A stretch of 21,598 nucleotides of DNA, taken from the NCBI RefSeq assembly GCF_000485595.1, contig NW_014577400.1, positions 123,733-145,330 of the forward strand, read 5' to 3'. Below are positions 9,945 through 19,780 of the stretch, in pieces. The notes beneath the pieces are model-generated. The model was not told the DNA's origin. It searched no databases and saw only the letters and a list, made by a program, of their open reading frames with translations. This stretch comes from Priapulus caudatus (Eukaryota; Priapulida; Priapulimorpha; Priapulimorphida; Priapulidae). Each line of letters starts with the position of its first letter. The first letter of the stretch is position 1. A program made the translations under genes and the position numbers.

Positions 9945-11433
9945 ATGGCTGCCGCCGCCGCCGCCCGTGACGACGGCGACGCGATAGAGCTGTCGCACGT
10001 CGCCGACGGCCTGACGGACGCGGGACTGTTTGCGTACGGCGCCCTCTGTGCGATGACGCTGCACGAACTCTTCCCCGAGCGCTGGTTCGACGACTTCCGC
10101 GCCGACTGCCTCGCGAAGGTCGTCCGCCACCTGCAGCTTCCCGCGCAGATCCACAACGCGATGCGACACATCGCCGACGGCGACGGCGGCGAGACGAGCG
10201 ACGCGTTCGTCGCCGCGGTGCTCGCCGAGCCGTCGGTGCGTCACCTCGGCGACGGCCGCGTCGTCGTCGACGACCTCGTGCGACTCGCGGTGCGCGACGG
10301 CGCGTACGACGCCCGCTTCCGCGCGCTCGTCCGCCACATCGCCATGCTACTGCGCGTCGCCGCGGCAACGCTCGACGCCGTCGAAAGCGCGGTCGTCGAG
10401 CGACTCCGCGAGTTCTCGTCGGCGGCGGCGACGGACGAGGAGCGGCGGGAGCGGCGGCGGCGGGAGCGCGGGCGCACCGCGCGGCGCTACCTGGCGATCG
10501 GACTCGGCGGCCTCGCCGGTGGCGCCCTCCTGGGACTGACGGGCGGTCTCGCGGCGCCGCTACTCGCAGCGGGGGCCGGGGCGATCGTCGGCACCGCCGG
10601 CGCCACCGCACTCGCGTCGACTGCCGGTGTGGCCGTCATCGGGTCGTTGTTCGGCGTCGCCGGCGCCGGGCTGACCGGGTACAAGATGCGGCGACGCGTC
10701 GGCGCCGTCGAGGAGTTCCGCTTCCAGGTGCTCACAGAGGGCGCCGCTCTGCACGTCGCCGTCGCCGTCTCCGGCTGGCTCGCCGACGACGCCACCGCCA
10801 CCGGCGCCACGCCCGATGCCGCGGCGGCGGACGATGGGATGGGGAACGCGTTTCGCGCGCCGTGGTCGTCGCTGCTCGACTCGACGGAGCAGTACTGCCT
10901 CTGCTGGGAGTCGCAGCATCTCGCGCGACTCGGCTCCGCGATCGACTACCTCGTCCGCTTCGGCGTCGGCGTCGCCGTGCAGGAGTCGCTGCGCTACACG
11001 ATCCTGTCGTCGGTGCTCGCCGCGGTCGCGTGGCCCACCTCCCTCATCTCCCTCTCCTCCCTCATCGACAACCCGTGGAGCGTGTGCCTGCAGCGCAGCG
11101 CCGCGGTCGGACGCCAACTCGCGGACGTGCTGGCGGAGCGGGAGCACGGGAGCCGTCCCGTGACCCTCGTCGGGTTTTCGCTCGGAGCGAGCGTCATCTT
11201 CGCGTGCCTGCAGGAGCTGGAGCGCCGCCGCGGCACCGAGGGGATCGTCGACGAGGTGGTGCTGCTCGGCGCGCCCGCGCCAGGCGACGTCGAGCGCTGG
11301 CGCCCCCTGGCGAGGGTCGTGAGCGGGCGCATCGTCAACGGGTACTGCAGCGGCGACTGGCTGCTCAAGTTTCTCTACAGGACGACGACGACGTCGATGA
11401 AGGTGAGGCGTTGGGTCCGTCTGCAGCAATAGC

Positions 11434-11475
<42 letters not shown>

Positions 11476-12925
11476 ATAGCAACATACATATATAGATCTA
11501 TAGCAAAAGCAATATCAGCAAGATAGTAGACATATACGATGGGACTTAATTTCCCATTACACTCACCTTTATAGTCTTAAAACCACCTCCATGCATACTA
11601 GATTAAGATAGTAGACACATACGTTGGTACTTAATTTCATATTACACTTACCTTCACATTCTTCAAACCATCTCTTTAAGACGTTAGTAACATGTTACGC
11701 TCACCTTCACATTCTTGAAATCGTCTTGATGCATACTTGATAAAGACATTTATAGATACGTACGATGGTACTTAATTTCCCATTGGGCCATAATAAACAA
11801 TATTGTTTGTTTGCCCTCACCCGACCGACCCACCAAAAAGGGGCCGAATCCAAAAAATTTATTGATCTTTTTTTGCACATTATATAAATCTGTAGGCATT
11901 ACATTATATGCACCAAGCAAAACAAACATTCAACATCAAGGGTATCTCCACACAAGCACACCCGAGCATGTAGACACCATGCTGAATTGTAAAAAGACCG
12001 CCTTAAAAAAAAGCCTACCTACCTACCCAAACTTTTCAGTCTGGGTCGGGTGAGGGCAAACAAAGATTTTTTTAATTGTGGCCTAGACATATACAATGGT
12101 ACTTAGTTTCCCATTGCACTCACCTTTATGTTCCCCAAACCATCCTGATGCATACTTGATAAAGACATTAGATACGCACGATCGTACTTAATATCCTATT
12201 ACCCTCACCTTCATATTCTTCCAACCACCTTGACGCAGACTAGATTAAGACATTACGCTGGCATTTGATTTGCTCTCGCGCTTCATACTCTCATCCTCCA
12301 CCAGGTGGCAGGCCTGGGTCCGATCGACTGGGAGGATCGCCGCATGCACAACGTCAACCTGAGCGACGTCGTCAACGGTCACCGCGACTACATCAAAAAG
12401 CTGCACGTCGTGCTGAAGGCGGTCGGCGTGCGGACGGCCGACGAGGTTGACCCCGCGACCCCTGCACGGTCGCGCCCCCGCCGCGCCATCGGACGCCTCG
12501 CCGCATCCTCCACGACGAACGACGTCCGCGGACTCGCGCCGCCGCCGGTAGGGGGCGCCGCGGAGAAGCCGTCGCGCAGCGTGGAGGCGCTGGCGTTGGA
12601 GTTGCGGCCGAGGGTCGCGGCGGGGGCGGGGGCACCAGCGTGCGCGGCGGCGTCGCCACAGTCCTGTGACTCGGCGACGGAGTCGTGTCTCGAGGCGGAG
12701 GAGGCAGCGTCGCTGACGGAGTCGTGTCTCGAGGCGGAGGAGGCAGCGTCGCTGACGGAGTCGTGCGAGCGACTCGTTACGACGATGAACGGCGACTGGT
12801 TCTGCGCGGCGGAGACGGACGGTGGCGCCATCGAGGGAGAATCCCGGGAAGCTGCGTCGGAGGGAGAGGGAGCGGGCGGGCAGGAGAGGAGAGCCAGAGA
12901 GGGCGGCGATGCGACGGACGGCTGA
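9945..12925 (+). CDS. TMCO4: TMCO4-like transmembrane and coiled-coil protein (DUF726 alpha/beta-hydrolase)
   Basis: Two exons, 9945-11402 and 12305-12925, joined at phase 0 (AAG|GTGAGG, CCACCAG|GTG), giving about 692 residues; human TMCO4 has 634. The start has a good context (gccatcATGG) and follows an in-frame stop at 9882. The N-terminal part (GLFAYGALCAMTLHELFPE) matches the family. A basic Glu/Arg coiled coil at about 164-178 precedes Gly/Ala-rich hydrophobic segments at about 182-250, ending GAGLTGYKMRRRVGAVEEF. The hydrolase part has EQYCLCWESQHL, IDNPWSVCLQRSA and the nucleophile elbow GFSLGAS (Ser412). VNGYCSGDWLLKF (Asp471) and NVNLSDVVNGHRDY (His512) could supply the rest of a triad; that is inference. 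The C-terminal 150 residues are low complexity. Substrate and cell role are not well established. Confidence 0.95.
11403..12304 (+). other. TMCO4 intron with AT microsatellite and 88-bp repeats
   Basis: An intron of 902 bp. An (AT)n tract at 11434-11473 follows the donor. From about 11516 a unit of about 88 bp repeats, recognisable by 'acgatggtacttaatttcc', 'cattacactcacctt' and 'tgatgcatacttgataaaga'. The start points are near 11530, 11616, 11757, 12091 and 12178, with one shortened copy near 11690. The last unit runs into the splice acceptor. A MITE interrupts the array at 11786-12083. Confidence 0.85.
11786..12083. mobile_element. MITE in the TMCO4 intron
   Basis: The left end ggccataataaacaat, followed by tttgtttgccctcacccgac, pairs with the right end gtcgggtgagggcaaacaaa followed by a T-rich run and aattgtggcc. 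That gives arms of about 40 bp with a poorly matched AT-rich segment. The interior of about 200 bp has no convincing open frame. No clean target duplication is visible because the flanks belong to different positions of the 88-bp repeat unit. Confidence 0.75.
12680..12769 (+). repeat. 39-bp tandem repeat inside TMCO4 coding sequence
   Basis: Two identical 39-base units (12680-12718, 12719-12757) and a partial third encode ESCLEAEEAASLT twice and then ESCER. The repeat keeps the reading frame and lies in the low-complexity C-terminal tail, outside the hydrolase domain. Confidence 0.95.
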
Positions 12926-13451
12926 GCGAGAATGAATGAGAATTCGCTCGGAGCGCACGCAGCAGCGACGGTCACGCACGCGTGAGAGAAGAGCTGCATT
13001 TTGTACGGACGTGACGTCGTGGCAATCGTCAGACACTGACGACGACAGCATGTCTACGATCGATCCATCGTGCTGTGCGAGAACTCGGGATACCGGGCTT
13101 AAAACGTCGACAAAGAGCTTAGCTCTGTTCTTAGTCTGTGCGTAATGATACCGACGTTAGTTGGAGCTTGTGACGTGCACAAACCCTCCGCACGCCGTCA
13201 CGTGGAGTGAGGAAGGGGTTCAACCTCTGTGAGCGATATGCAAATCAAACAGTTTCGCAAACAGCCTAGTATGCAGACATGAGGATGCTGACGTTGGTTG
13301 CAGACGTTAGTTAGAGCTTGTGACGTGCACAAACCCTCCAAGACGAGCGCGCCACATGGTGTCAGGCATGGATGGACAACTAGGCGACAACTTTGCGGTG
13401 GATTTCAAGGTCGATTCTCTTCATTGCGTGACAGGAAAATCGGAGGACAGG
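12926..13451. other. TMCO4 3' flank with a 37-bp direct duplication
   Basis: Probably 3' untranslated sequence and spacer. The block gacgttagttggagcttgtg, continuing to 'acgtgcacaaaccctcc', occurs at 13153 and again at 13303 with one change. No AATAAA is seen close to the stop; the nearest plus-strand AATAAA noticed is at 14471-14476. Confidence 0.6.
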
Positions 13452-13863
13452 TAAAGCCTAGCGCAGACTTGCGACTTTTTCGTGCAACTTGGCTGCGATT
13501 TACTGCGAAATTGCTGTGAAATCGCTATGTCTGCGGGAACGTGCAACTGCAACTCGTAGCGATTCTGGTCGCTTGTAACGAGTTGCAAGAAATCAAACTG
13601 GTTTAAGCGTTAAGCTTAGAAGTCGCTTGCATGCGCACACATGGTGAAGTGTGCGACCGATCGCATGCGGTTGCAGGTTGCAGCGACGAGCAACCAAAAG
13701 TCGCAAGTCTGCGCTAGGCTTTAGTGATACGTGAATAGCGGACAGCTTCTCTCGGCGAAGTAACGTATCTACAGAGGAAAAGCATCTACATCTCAATCTT
13801 AGTAATATTTTGTGAAAATTGTACGCTTTCCTCCTCGATCGACAACAGTGATTGATCGACCAA
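13373..13863. repeat. Large dispersed duplication, copy 1
   Basis: This block, from 'ggtcgattctcttcattgcg' through the 272-bp MITE to 'gaaaattgtacgctttcctc', recurs in the same order and orientation at about 17325-18312. The second copy differs by dozens of small insertions and deletions. This copy is the cleaner one: its MITE ends are perfect. Confidence 0.8.
13452..13723. mobile_element. 272-bp MITE with perfect 28-bp inverted repeats
   Basis: The left end taaagcctagcgcagacttg and the right end are exact reverse complements over 28 bases. TA lies at both extremities (13452-13453 and 13722-13723), consistent with a Tc1/mariner-type TA target duplication. The interior is made of repeated 'ttgcgac', 'gtcgc' and 'gcaactgcaactcg' words. 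A strongly diverged copy of this element and of its flanks is found at about 17410-18125. Confidence 0.8.
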
Positions 13864-15029
13864 GGACGTTACGATTGCTCTGGTGCGGTGCCAAAAGAAT
13901 AGATTATTTTTGTGCGGAGCGTACAGGGAGATGGAATTGCTCAAAATGATCTGCCAATTGGTTGTTGCCTATAGCTGTGGTCTTATTTGAGATTTGGCTG
14001 TTTTAAAATTATTTTATATAATTTATCGCTATTTGTCGTAGTGCTTAATATTTATAATGCACATTTGCCCACCTAATGCCAGTTACTTACTATATGTACA
14101 GAAGGGTTGTGCAAAGGAATTGTAAACATAATATTCCTTTGAATTGCAAGCTTGCTTTTGAAATTTGAAGCAAACTTGGTTTTGAGAGATTGTAGCTTTG
14201 TAATGACCGAGATAAAATCCTAAAAATAGCTTGCTAGAAATGCTTTACATGCAAATAGGTCTAATCAACTCATGCTTTCTAAAAATTCTTTCTGAAAATT
14301 ACATTATATCAAAATGTTATATTCCATATTTGTATGAAAATAGTTAAAAGTACTTTTAAAACATTTGTCTTTTCATTCACAAATTCTTTATTTTTTGTCA
14401 TAAACTTTGATTAAATTTATAAATTTTGATTAAATATAACGGTTATTTTAAATATTCAGCCGTTGGAGCAAATAAAGTTTACATTTTCAATATGTGAATT
14501 ACTGAATCCTTTTTCTACGTGAGTTTGATGTATATCATCAGGAGTACATAATAGGGACTCCCTATTATGTACTCCTGATATCATATAGCAGTTGTATCAT
14601 GCAAGACACCTGATTATTTTCCAGTGATGCCGTTCACATTCTACGACTTACTACTGAGCACTCTGTTCAGATAAATATATATATATGCAGAGTAGAGCTA
14701 ATTATAATTCTCATTTGTTGAGTTGAAAATTAATACTAGGTGATTGTGTTTATTACAGCGTCAGTATAAATTGGCAAAAATATAAACGTGTATTGAAATT
14801 GATTGCAATAATTTTACAATATCAATAGTGGTGATTATCAGTAAAACTAATATCAGTTTAAGAAAGATATATTGATGAGGCAGGTTCAAGAGGATGAAGA
14901 AGGATTGATAGAAAGTGATTGTGTTTTCTAGTTATGAGTTCAAACAAATAGGCCTTTTCAAAAGTTGCCATACAAAATACATAAAACGTAAAGGAATTTA
15001 TAAATTGTAAATGTATTGTGTTAAGCTCC
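13864..15029. other. AT-rich spacer without a recognised gene
   Basis: No open frame of note on either strand. The only structures are a perfect palindrome (14537-14579) and an AATAAA at 14471-14476, which could serve a long TMCO4 3' untranslated region, though nothing ties it to that gene. Confidence 0.5.
14537..14579. repeat. Perfect palindrome with 21-bp arms and a 1-base centre
   Basis: The left arm, 14537-14557, begins atcaggagtacataatag. The right arm, 14559-14579, is its exact reverse complement, separated by a single C. Such a hairpin could extrude as a cruciform. It has no loop, coding frame or T-run that would make it a terminator. Confidence 0.95.
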
Positions 15030-15432
15030 GGACACACTAGGCGATTTTCACCGGCGACTCTGTAGCCCGACTCAATCGCCTAGTGTGTCCAGTCAGTCGC
15101 CACCGATTTTCGAGTCGGGCGACTGAGTCGCGTTAATCAAGTATGTTTGATAAAATCAGGCGATTATTTCAGTCGCGCGACTACAATCGGCTAGTGTGTC
15201 CGGGTCGGCGAATGAGTCGCCCGAATGTACAATTCATCAGCCAATCAAACGGTGCCATTTTCAATCATGTGACTATCAATCTAGGTGGCACGAGCGTTTT
15301 AGTGTTGCAGCGGGAGAAAAATCGCCTATGAATCGCGCTGATATTCGCTTAGTGTGTCCACTCAGTCGCCAGACTCATTCGCCGGCGACTCCATCAGGTG
15401 ACTCAATCGCCTGAAAAATCGCATAGTGTGTC
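15030..15432. mobile_element. 403-bp element with 'ggacacactaggcgat' inverted ends
   Basis: The left end ggacacactaggcgattttc pairs with the right end gaaaaatcgcatagtgtgtc (about two mismatches). The end motif also recurs internally: 'ctagtgtgtcc' at about 15080, 15191 and 15350, each preceded by 'gactcaatcgc' or 'gtcgcccga' words. The element therefore looks like several end-repeats stacked within one non-autonomous transposon. No transposase frame is present. Confidence 0.7.
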
Positions 15433-15529
15433 CCAAGCACAAGGGTCAACAGGTTTGCATTACTTAACCGTTAAAAAGCAGATGAATGTGACTTGTCAAG
15501 TTTTAGTTCTAATATGGTTGATCTCTGAC

Positions 15530-16870
15530 AGATAGCTCTGTGACCCTTCACTCCACCACAGACCTGTAGCTCTACCTATGTAACCCTTCACTCTACCACA
15601 TACCTGTAGCTCTACCTATGTAACCCCTCACTCCACCCACAGACTTGTAGCTCTACTATTGTTAAGCTGCACTCTCTACCCATGCAGACTTGTAGCGCTA
15701 CCCTTATATAAACCTTCACTCCACACGAGACCTGTAGGCTCGTGTATTTGTAAGTCCTTCACCCAACACGTAACCTGTTTAGCGTCTACCTATAGTAATA
15801 CATCACGTCCGCCACAGACCGGTAGCTCGTCTATCCTATAACGCGGTGAACACATACCAACATCACTAGACTGTAGATGATCTACCTATTAATTTAGTCC
15901 TATTTCAATACAGATCCTCATCATTGATTATAGTGTAGACGGTTGCACTTCACATTGTGTCCCTTAACTACCACCCACAGACTGTAGCTCGTATCTAACT
16001 CATCAATATTGATATTCCCTTTAGTCATCATCTCACATCACATAGACACGTTCTCATTACGCTCATACTTTAGTAATTAGTCACTCCACCACAGACCTGT
16101 AGTCGCTATACTACACTTGATGGTTGGAGCTTTTCACTTTCCATTCTTCATCATAGCTGAGATGTATTATTTCTTACTCGTTTGAATTAGTTGATGTCAT
16201 GATCAATCATTATACGTCGTTTTATCATCGGTAGGCTCGGTACCTATGTTAGCCCCTCACTTGCACCACAGACTGAGCTTCTACCTATGTTAACCCGTCA
16301 CGTCCACCCACTTGTAAACCATGTGGCTCTACTGATTCTAACCCTGTACACTCCACCAGCGACCATGGTTTAGGTCTTCATAAAACTTATGATAATCCCG
16401 ATTTGCATAAAAAATAACAATCAAAACGAATCTCTCTTTTTATAATCTTTTCTCCTATGTAACCACTTCAACTCGTCCACACCACAAAACTGATCAGACA
16501 AAATCAGATCTACCCTTATCAGATATAACACTCTCAATCCACCATACCAGACCGGTCATGCTATACCACATGTCTACTATCTCATATTTGTAACCCTTAC
16601 ATCTCACCCATCACAGACCTGTAGCCAATACTAGCCTATGTTAACTCCTTATCACAATCACCACCACGAGATCCTGAGTAAACATAGTGCACACAAACTA
16701 TTATAACGGTCCGTAGTAACCTTCACCCACACAGACTGTAGCGTACCTACTGTAACCTTCACTACACACACACGAAGACTGTCATACATATTGACCTATG
16801 ACATAAACCCTCATTTACATACACATAGCCGAACAAACGACCTGGGTTAAGCGCACACTCGGCTCCACAC
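15530..16870 (+). repeat. Degenerate ~40-bp satellite with acceptor-like units
   Basis: The consensus unit is roughly 'cttcactccaccacag' followed by 'acctgtagctctacctat' and 'gtaaccc'. The first four units are clean; later ones carry many insertions, deletions and interpolated AT-rich sequence (about 16130-16250 and 16380-16450). On the plus strand each unit has a pyrimidine-rich stretch ending in CAG, the shape of a 3' splice site. No gene using it was found. Confidence 0.85.
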
Positions 16871-17324
16871 TTATGGGTCCACCAGTCATTCTAATACCCT
16901 CCTACCACAGAAAATTCACTCTGTGTAATCTATATCTCCCCCGATCTGTGTGTACAGAGAGCACTACAAGTGCGGCTCGTCTGATTTGGCTGAGTGTCCC
17001 TATCGGGGGAAACAGCCTTCGCCGGATGGATCAAAGAGATTCGATCAGCAATACTTATCTTGCTGACAACATTTTCAATGTCGATATCCGTGCTAACAGT
17101 GAACGACCGAGTTCGATACACCGTCGTAAGTCTGCCTCATAATAGATAAATATAGAGTGTGACACAGAATAGTCCGCAAAGGTCTATTTTCAGAAGGATG
17201 TTAAGCCACGATATGCCTCTCTTACAGGTGTGACAGAGGCGACACACCAGGACGCTAATGAGTGATCTATACCCTAGTAATTGTGTCGAGCTATATGATG
17301 TGTCGTACACTAGGTAGTTCACAG
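16871..17324. other. Spacer with unexplained open frames
   Basis: Between the satellite and the second copy of the large duplication. A plus-strand frame at 16873-17142 and a minus-strand frame at 16930-17121 overlap. Neither shows a family motif, codon pattern or splice context I can defend. Nothing else was recognised. Confidence 0.4.
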
Positions 17325-18312
17325 CTTCTGCAGTGTCGCTGAGATTTTTCTCTCAGGAAGTCGATTCTCTTATGCTGACAGGAAGAATCGCGAATGACCA
17401 GGGTGTAAGCCAAGTTAGCCAGTCGACATTCGCTTGTTCATGCCAAACTTGGCTGCGATTCTAGGCAAATCGCGCCCGACAGTGCGAAATTGGTATGAAA
17501 TCTTATGTGCTGTCCCAGCCGGAACGTCCAACTGCAAACTCGTCAGCTGAATTCTTAGGAAGTCGTGCTACTAACAAATAGCTAACGACTATGCAAGTAT
17601 AATAGATCATAACCTCTGTTTGTAAAGTAGACTTTAGGCCTTCGGAATTTGACTATTATTTCTAGTCTGCAATTTGATGTAAATTTCCCGCCCGACGTGC
17701 CCCCCCCACATATTTCTGTGCCGCCGCCGCCACGTGTGCCCCCCACTGACAAATTCATGCTTGATAAAAAAAAATTGAATTAAAACTGCCACATTTAGAC
17801 GCATATACATACAAAGAAAAGTGTATATATTGTGCGCCCCCCCGAAATGTAAGGCCCCCGCACGTGCCGCCCCCCCACGCAAACAAATCCTAGCTACGGC
17901 CACTGACTGTTTTAAGCGTTAAGCTTAGAAATCGCTTCATGCGCACACACCCCCTATTCTTTCATTGAATAATGTAAGAAGGTTACCTAGAGAATTAAGG
18001 GAAGAGTGTGGAGGGGGAGTGCGAGTTATAGTCGGTGCTATACAGGTATATTATCTCTCTGCGGTACGAATACTTGTGAATTTGCAACTCGAATGAAGCT
18101 ACAAATCTGGCTAGGTTTTAGTGGATTACGTGAATATAGCTGATACATATCTGAGATCATCCCCGCCAGACCTCTTGACCTCGGCGAACGGTAAGTAATG
18201 CTAACACATTGAGTGTGAGAGCTCTCACATCTTCAATCTTTCAGTAAGTATTTTGGTGAAAATTGGCTACGCTTTCCTCCTCGACACTTCGACGCATCGT
18301 GATAGATCGCAC
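17325..18312. repeat. Large dispersed duplication, copy 2, with an insertion
   Basis: This is collinear with 13373-13863 ('gtcgattctcttatgctgac', 'aacttggctgcgattct', 'ttttaagcgttaagcttaga', 'gtgaaaattggctacgcttt', 'cctcctcgac'). It is about twice as long, through an insertion at roughly 17592-17905 and many small indels. The MITE ends that are perfect in copy 1 are badly eroded here. Confidence 0.75.
17592..17905. mobile_element. Insertion with C-rich tracts, possible hAT-type end
   Basis: Sequence absent from the matching point in copy 1. On the minus strand its right end reads cagtggccgtagctaggatt, resembling the CAGTGGCG-type start of some hAT elements. The interior has several C7-C8 runs and 'cacgtgc' words. 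The left end does not show a matching inverted repeat, so the element class is uncertain. Confidence 0.4.
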
Positions 18313-18589
18313 GTCGTCGATTTTACTAAGGCCGGTGATTTGATTCGACCACGACTTGAGTGGATCGATCGACCACGCGTGATTGATTGACCGAGCGATG
18401 GATGCGATCAGACCACATGATTTATGCACGACCAGCAGTAATGACTCAACCTTGTGATTGTAATTGTTCAGCCGCTGCATTATGTTCAAATCGGAAATTA
18501 ACCTAACGGTGACTCGACCTAATTCGAACGCATCTTCATTTATTCACTAGACCACACGGCGATTGTCGTGATAACCTCAAGCCATCGGC

Positions 18590-19200
18590 CGATCGATCAA
18601 CCACCGGTGATTGATCGACCACGGTGATTGATTGACCACGATGATTGATCAACCACAGTGATCGATCAACCACTGTGATTAATTGACCATGGTGATCGAT
18701 AAACCACGGTGATCGATTGACCACTGATTGATCAACCACGGTGATCGGTCAACCATGGCGATCGATCAACCACGGTGATCGATCGACCACGGTGATCGAT
18801 CGACCACGGTGATTGATTGACCACGATGATTCATCAACCACAGTGATTGATCAACCACAGTGATTGATCAACCACAGTGATCGATCAACCACTGTGATTA
18901 ATTGACCATGGTGATCGATAAACCACGGTGAACGATTGACCACTGATTGATCAACGAACCACGGTGATCGGTCAACCACGGCGATCGATCAACCACGGTG
19001 ATCGATCGACCACGGTGATCGATGAACCAGGGTAGTCGATCAACCACGATGATTGATCAACCACAGTGATCGATGAACCACAGAGATCGATGAACCACGG
19101 TAGTCGATCAACCATGGTGATTGATCAACCACAGTGATCGATGAACCACGGAGATCGATCAACCACGGTGATTTATCAACCACGGCGATCGATCAACCAC
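18590..19200. repeat. 17-bp GATCGATC satellite
   Basis: About 35 units of 17 bp, consensus ccacggtgatcgatcaa, with variants at the sixth to eighth and last positions. Each unit holds the self-complementary core TGATCGATCA or a variant. A higher-order pattern is visible: the 'gattaattgaccatgg' variant and its neighbours at about 18677 recur at about 18896, roughly 218 bp (13 units) later. Looser units begin at about 18290. Confidence 0.93.
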
Positions 19201-19572
19201 TAAGTATACCAATCTTAGTACTTTAGTTGCCACGCTGGTAGTTGTCACGAATGTTGTAAATGAACACGGCAGTTACGTCTGACTACTGTCTGCCTTCTGT
19301 GTTGCCATGCCAACCGTTCAGCTTAGAACATGCACCTTTTCTCAAAATTGCGCGCGCACACGCCGGCATGCCCTGAAGCGTGTCGCAACGCCACTACTGT
19401 ACATACCCACTTTCTCATAATCTCAAATTAGTCATAAAGATTACTCTTCAAATTCCAAGGGTCTATATCGGAGATATATTCTAGTCTATTCTTACCACCG
19501 TACGGTTATTTTCTATGTGTTTTCGCCATAGAAATAATCCATGGATTCTATATAGTGTCTCTATATATTTCT
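19201..19572. other. PAXX upstream region
   Basis: The likely PAXX promoter and leader. Just upstream of the start codon, 'tctatatagtgtctctatat' and 'atttctatgga/aatccatgga' words repeat. There is no clear TATA box position because no transcription start can be fixed. Confidence 0.4.
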
Positions 19573-19743
19573 ATGGATTTTCGCAGGTACGTCTGCTACA
19601 CGTTGTACAGTGGCGCCACGGTGTGGACGGTGTGTGCAACAGACGGTAACGATGTGTGGAAGCAGGAGTACGACCGCACTGACCTTCACGATCGCATGCT
19701 CGCATCTGGCCTCGGAAGCTTCCACCTGTACTTTGATAAGATA

Positions 19744-19780
<37 letters not shown>

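Noticed and set aside
9861-11489. Long antisense open frames over TMCO4
   Set aside because: GC-rich coding sequence leaves few stops on the other strand; the products are Arg/Ala-rich with no domain, while the sense frame matches TMCO4 throughout.
14537-14579. Rho-independent terminator
   Set aside because: The hairpin has no loop or following T run, and the genome is eukaryotic.
16873-17142. Open frames on both strands between the satellite and the duplication copy
   Set aside because: No recognisable motif, no splice partner, and the plus and minus frames overlap over the same bases; length is within chance for this composition.
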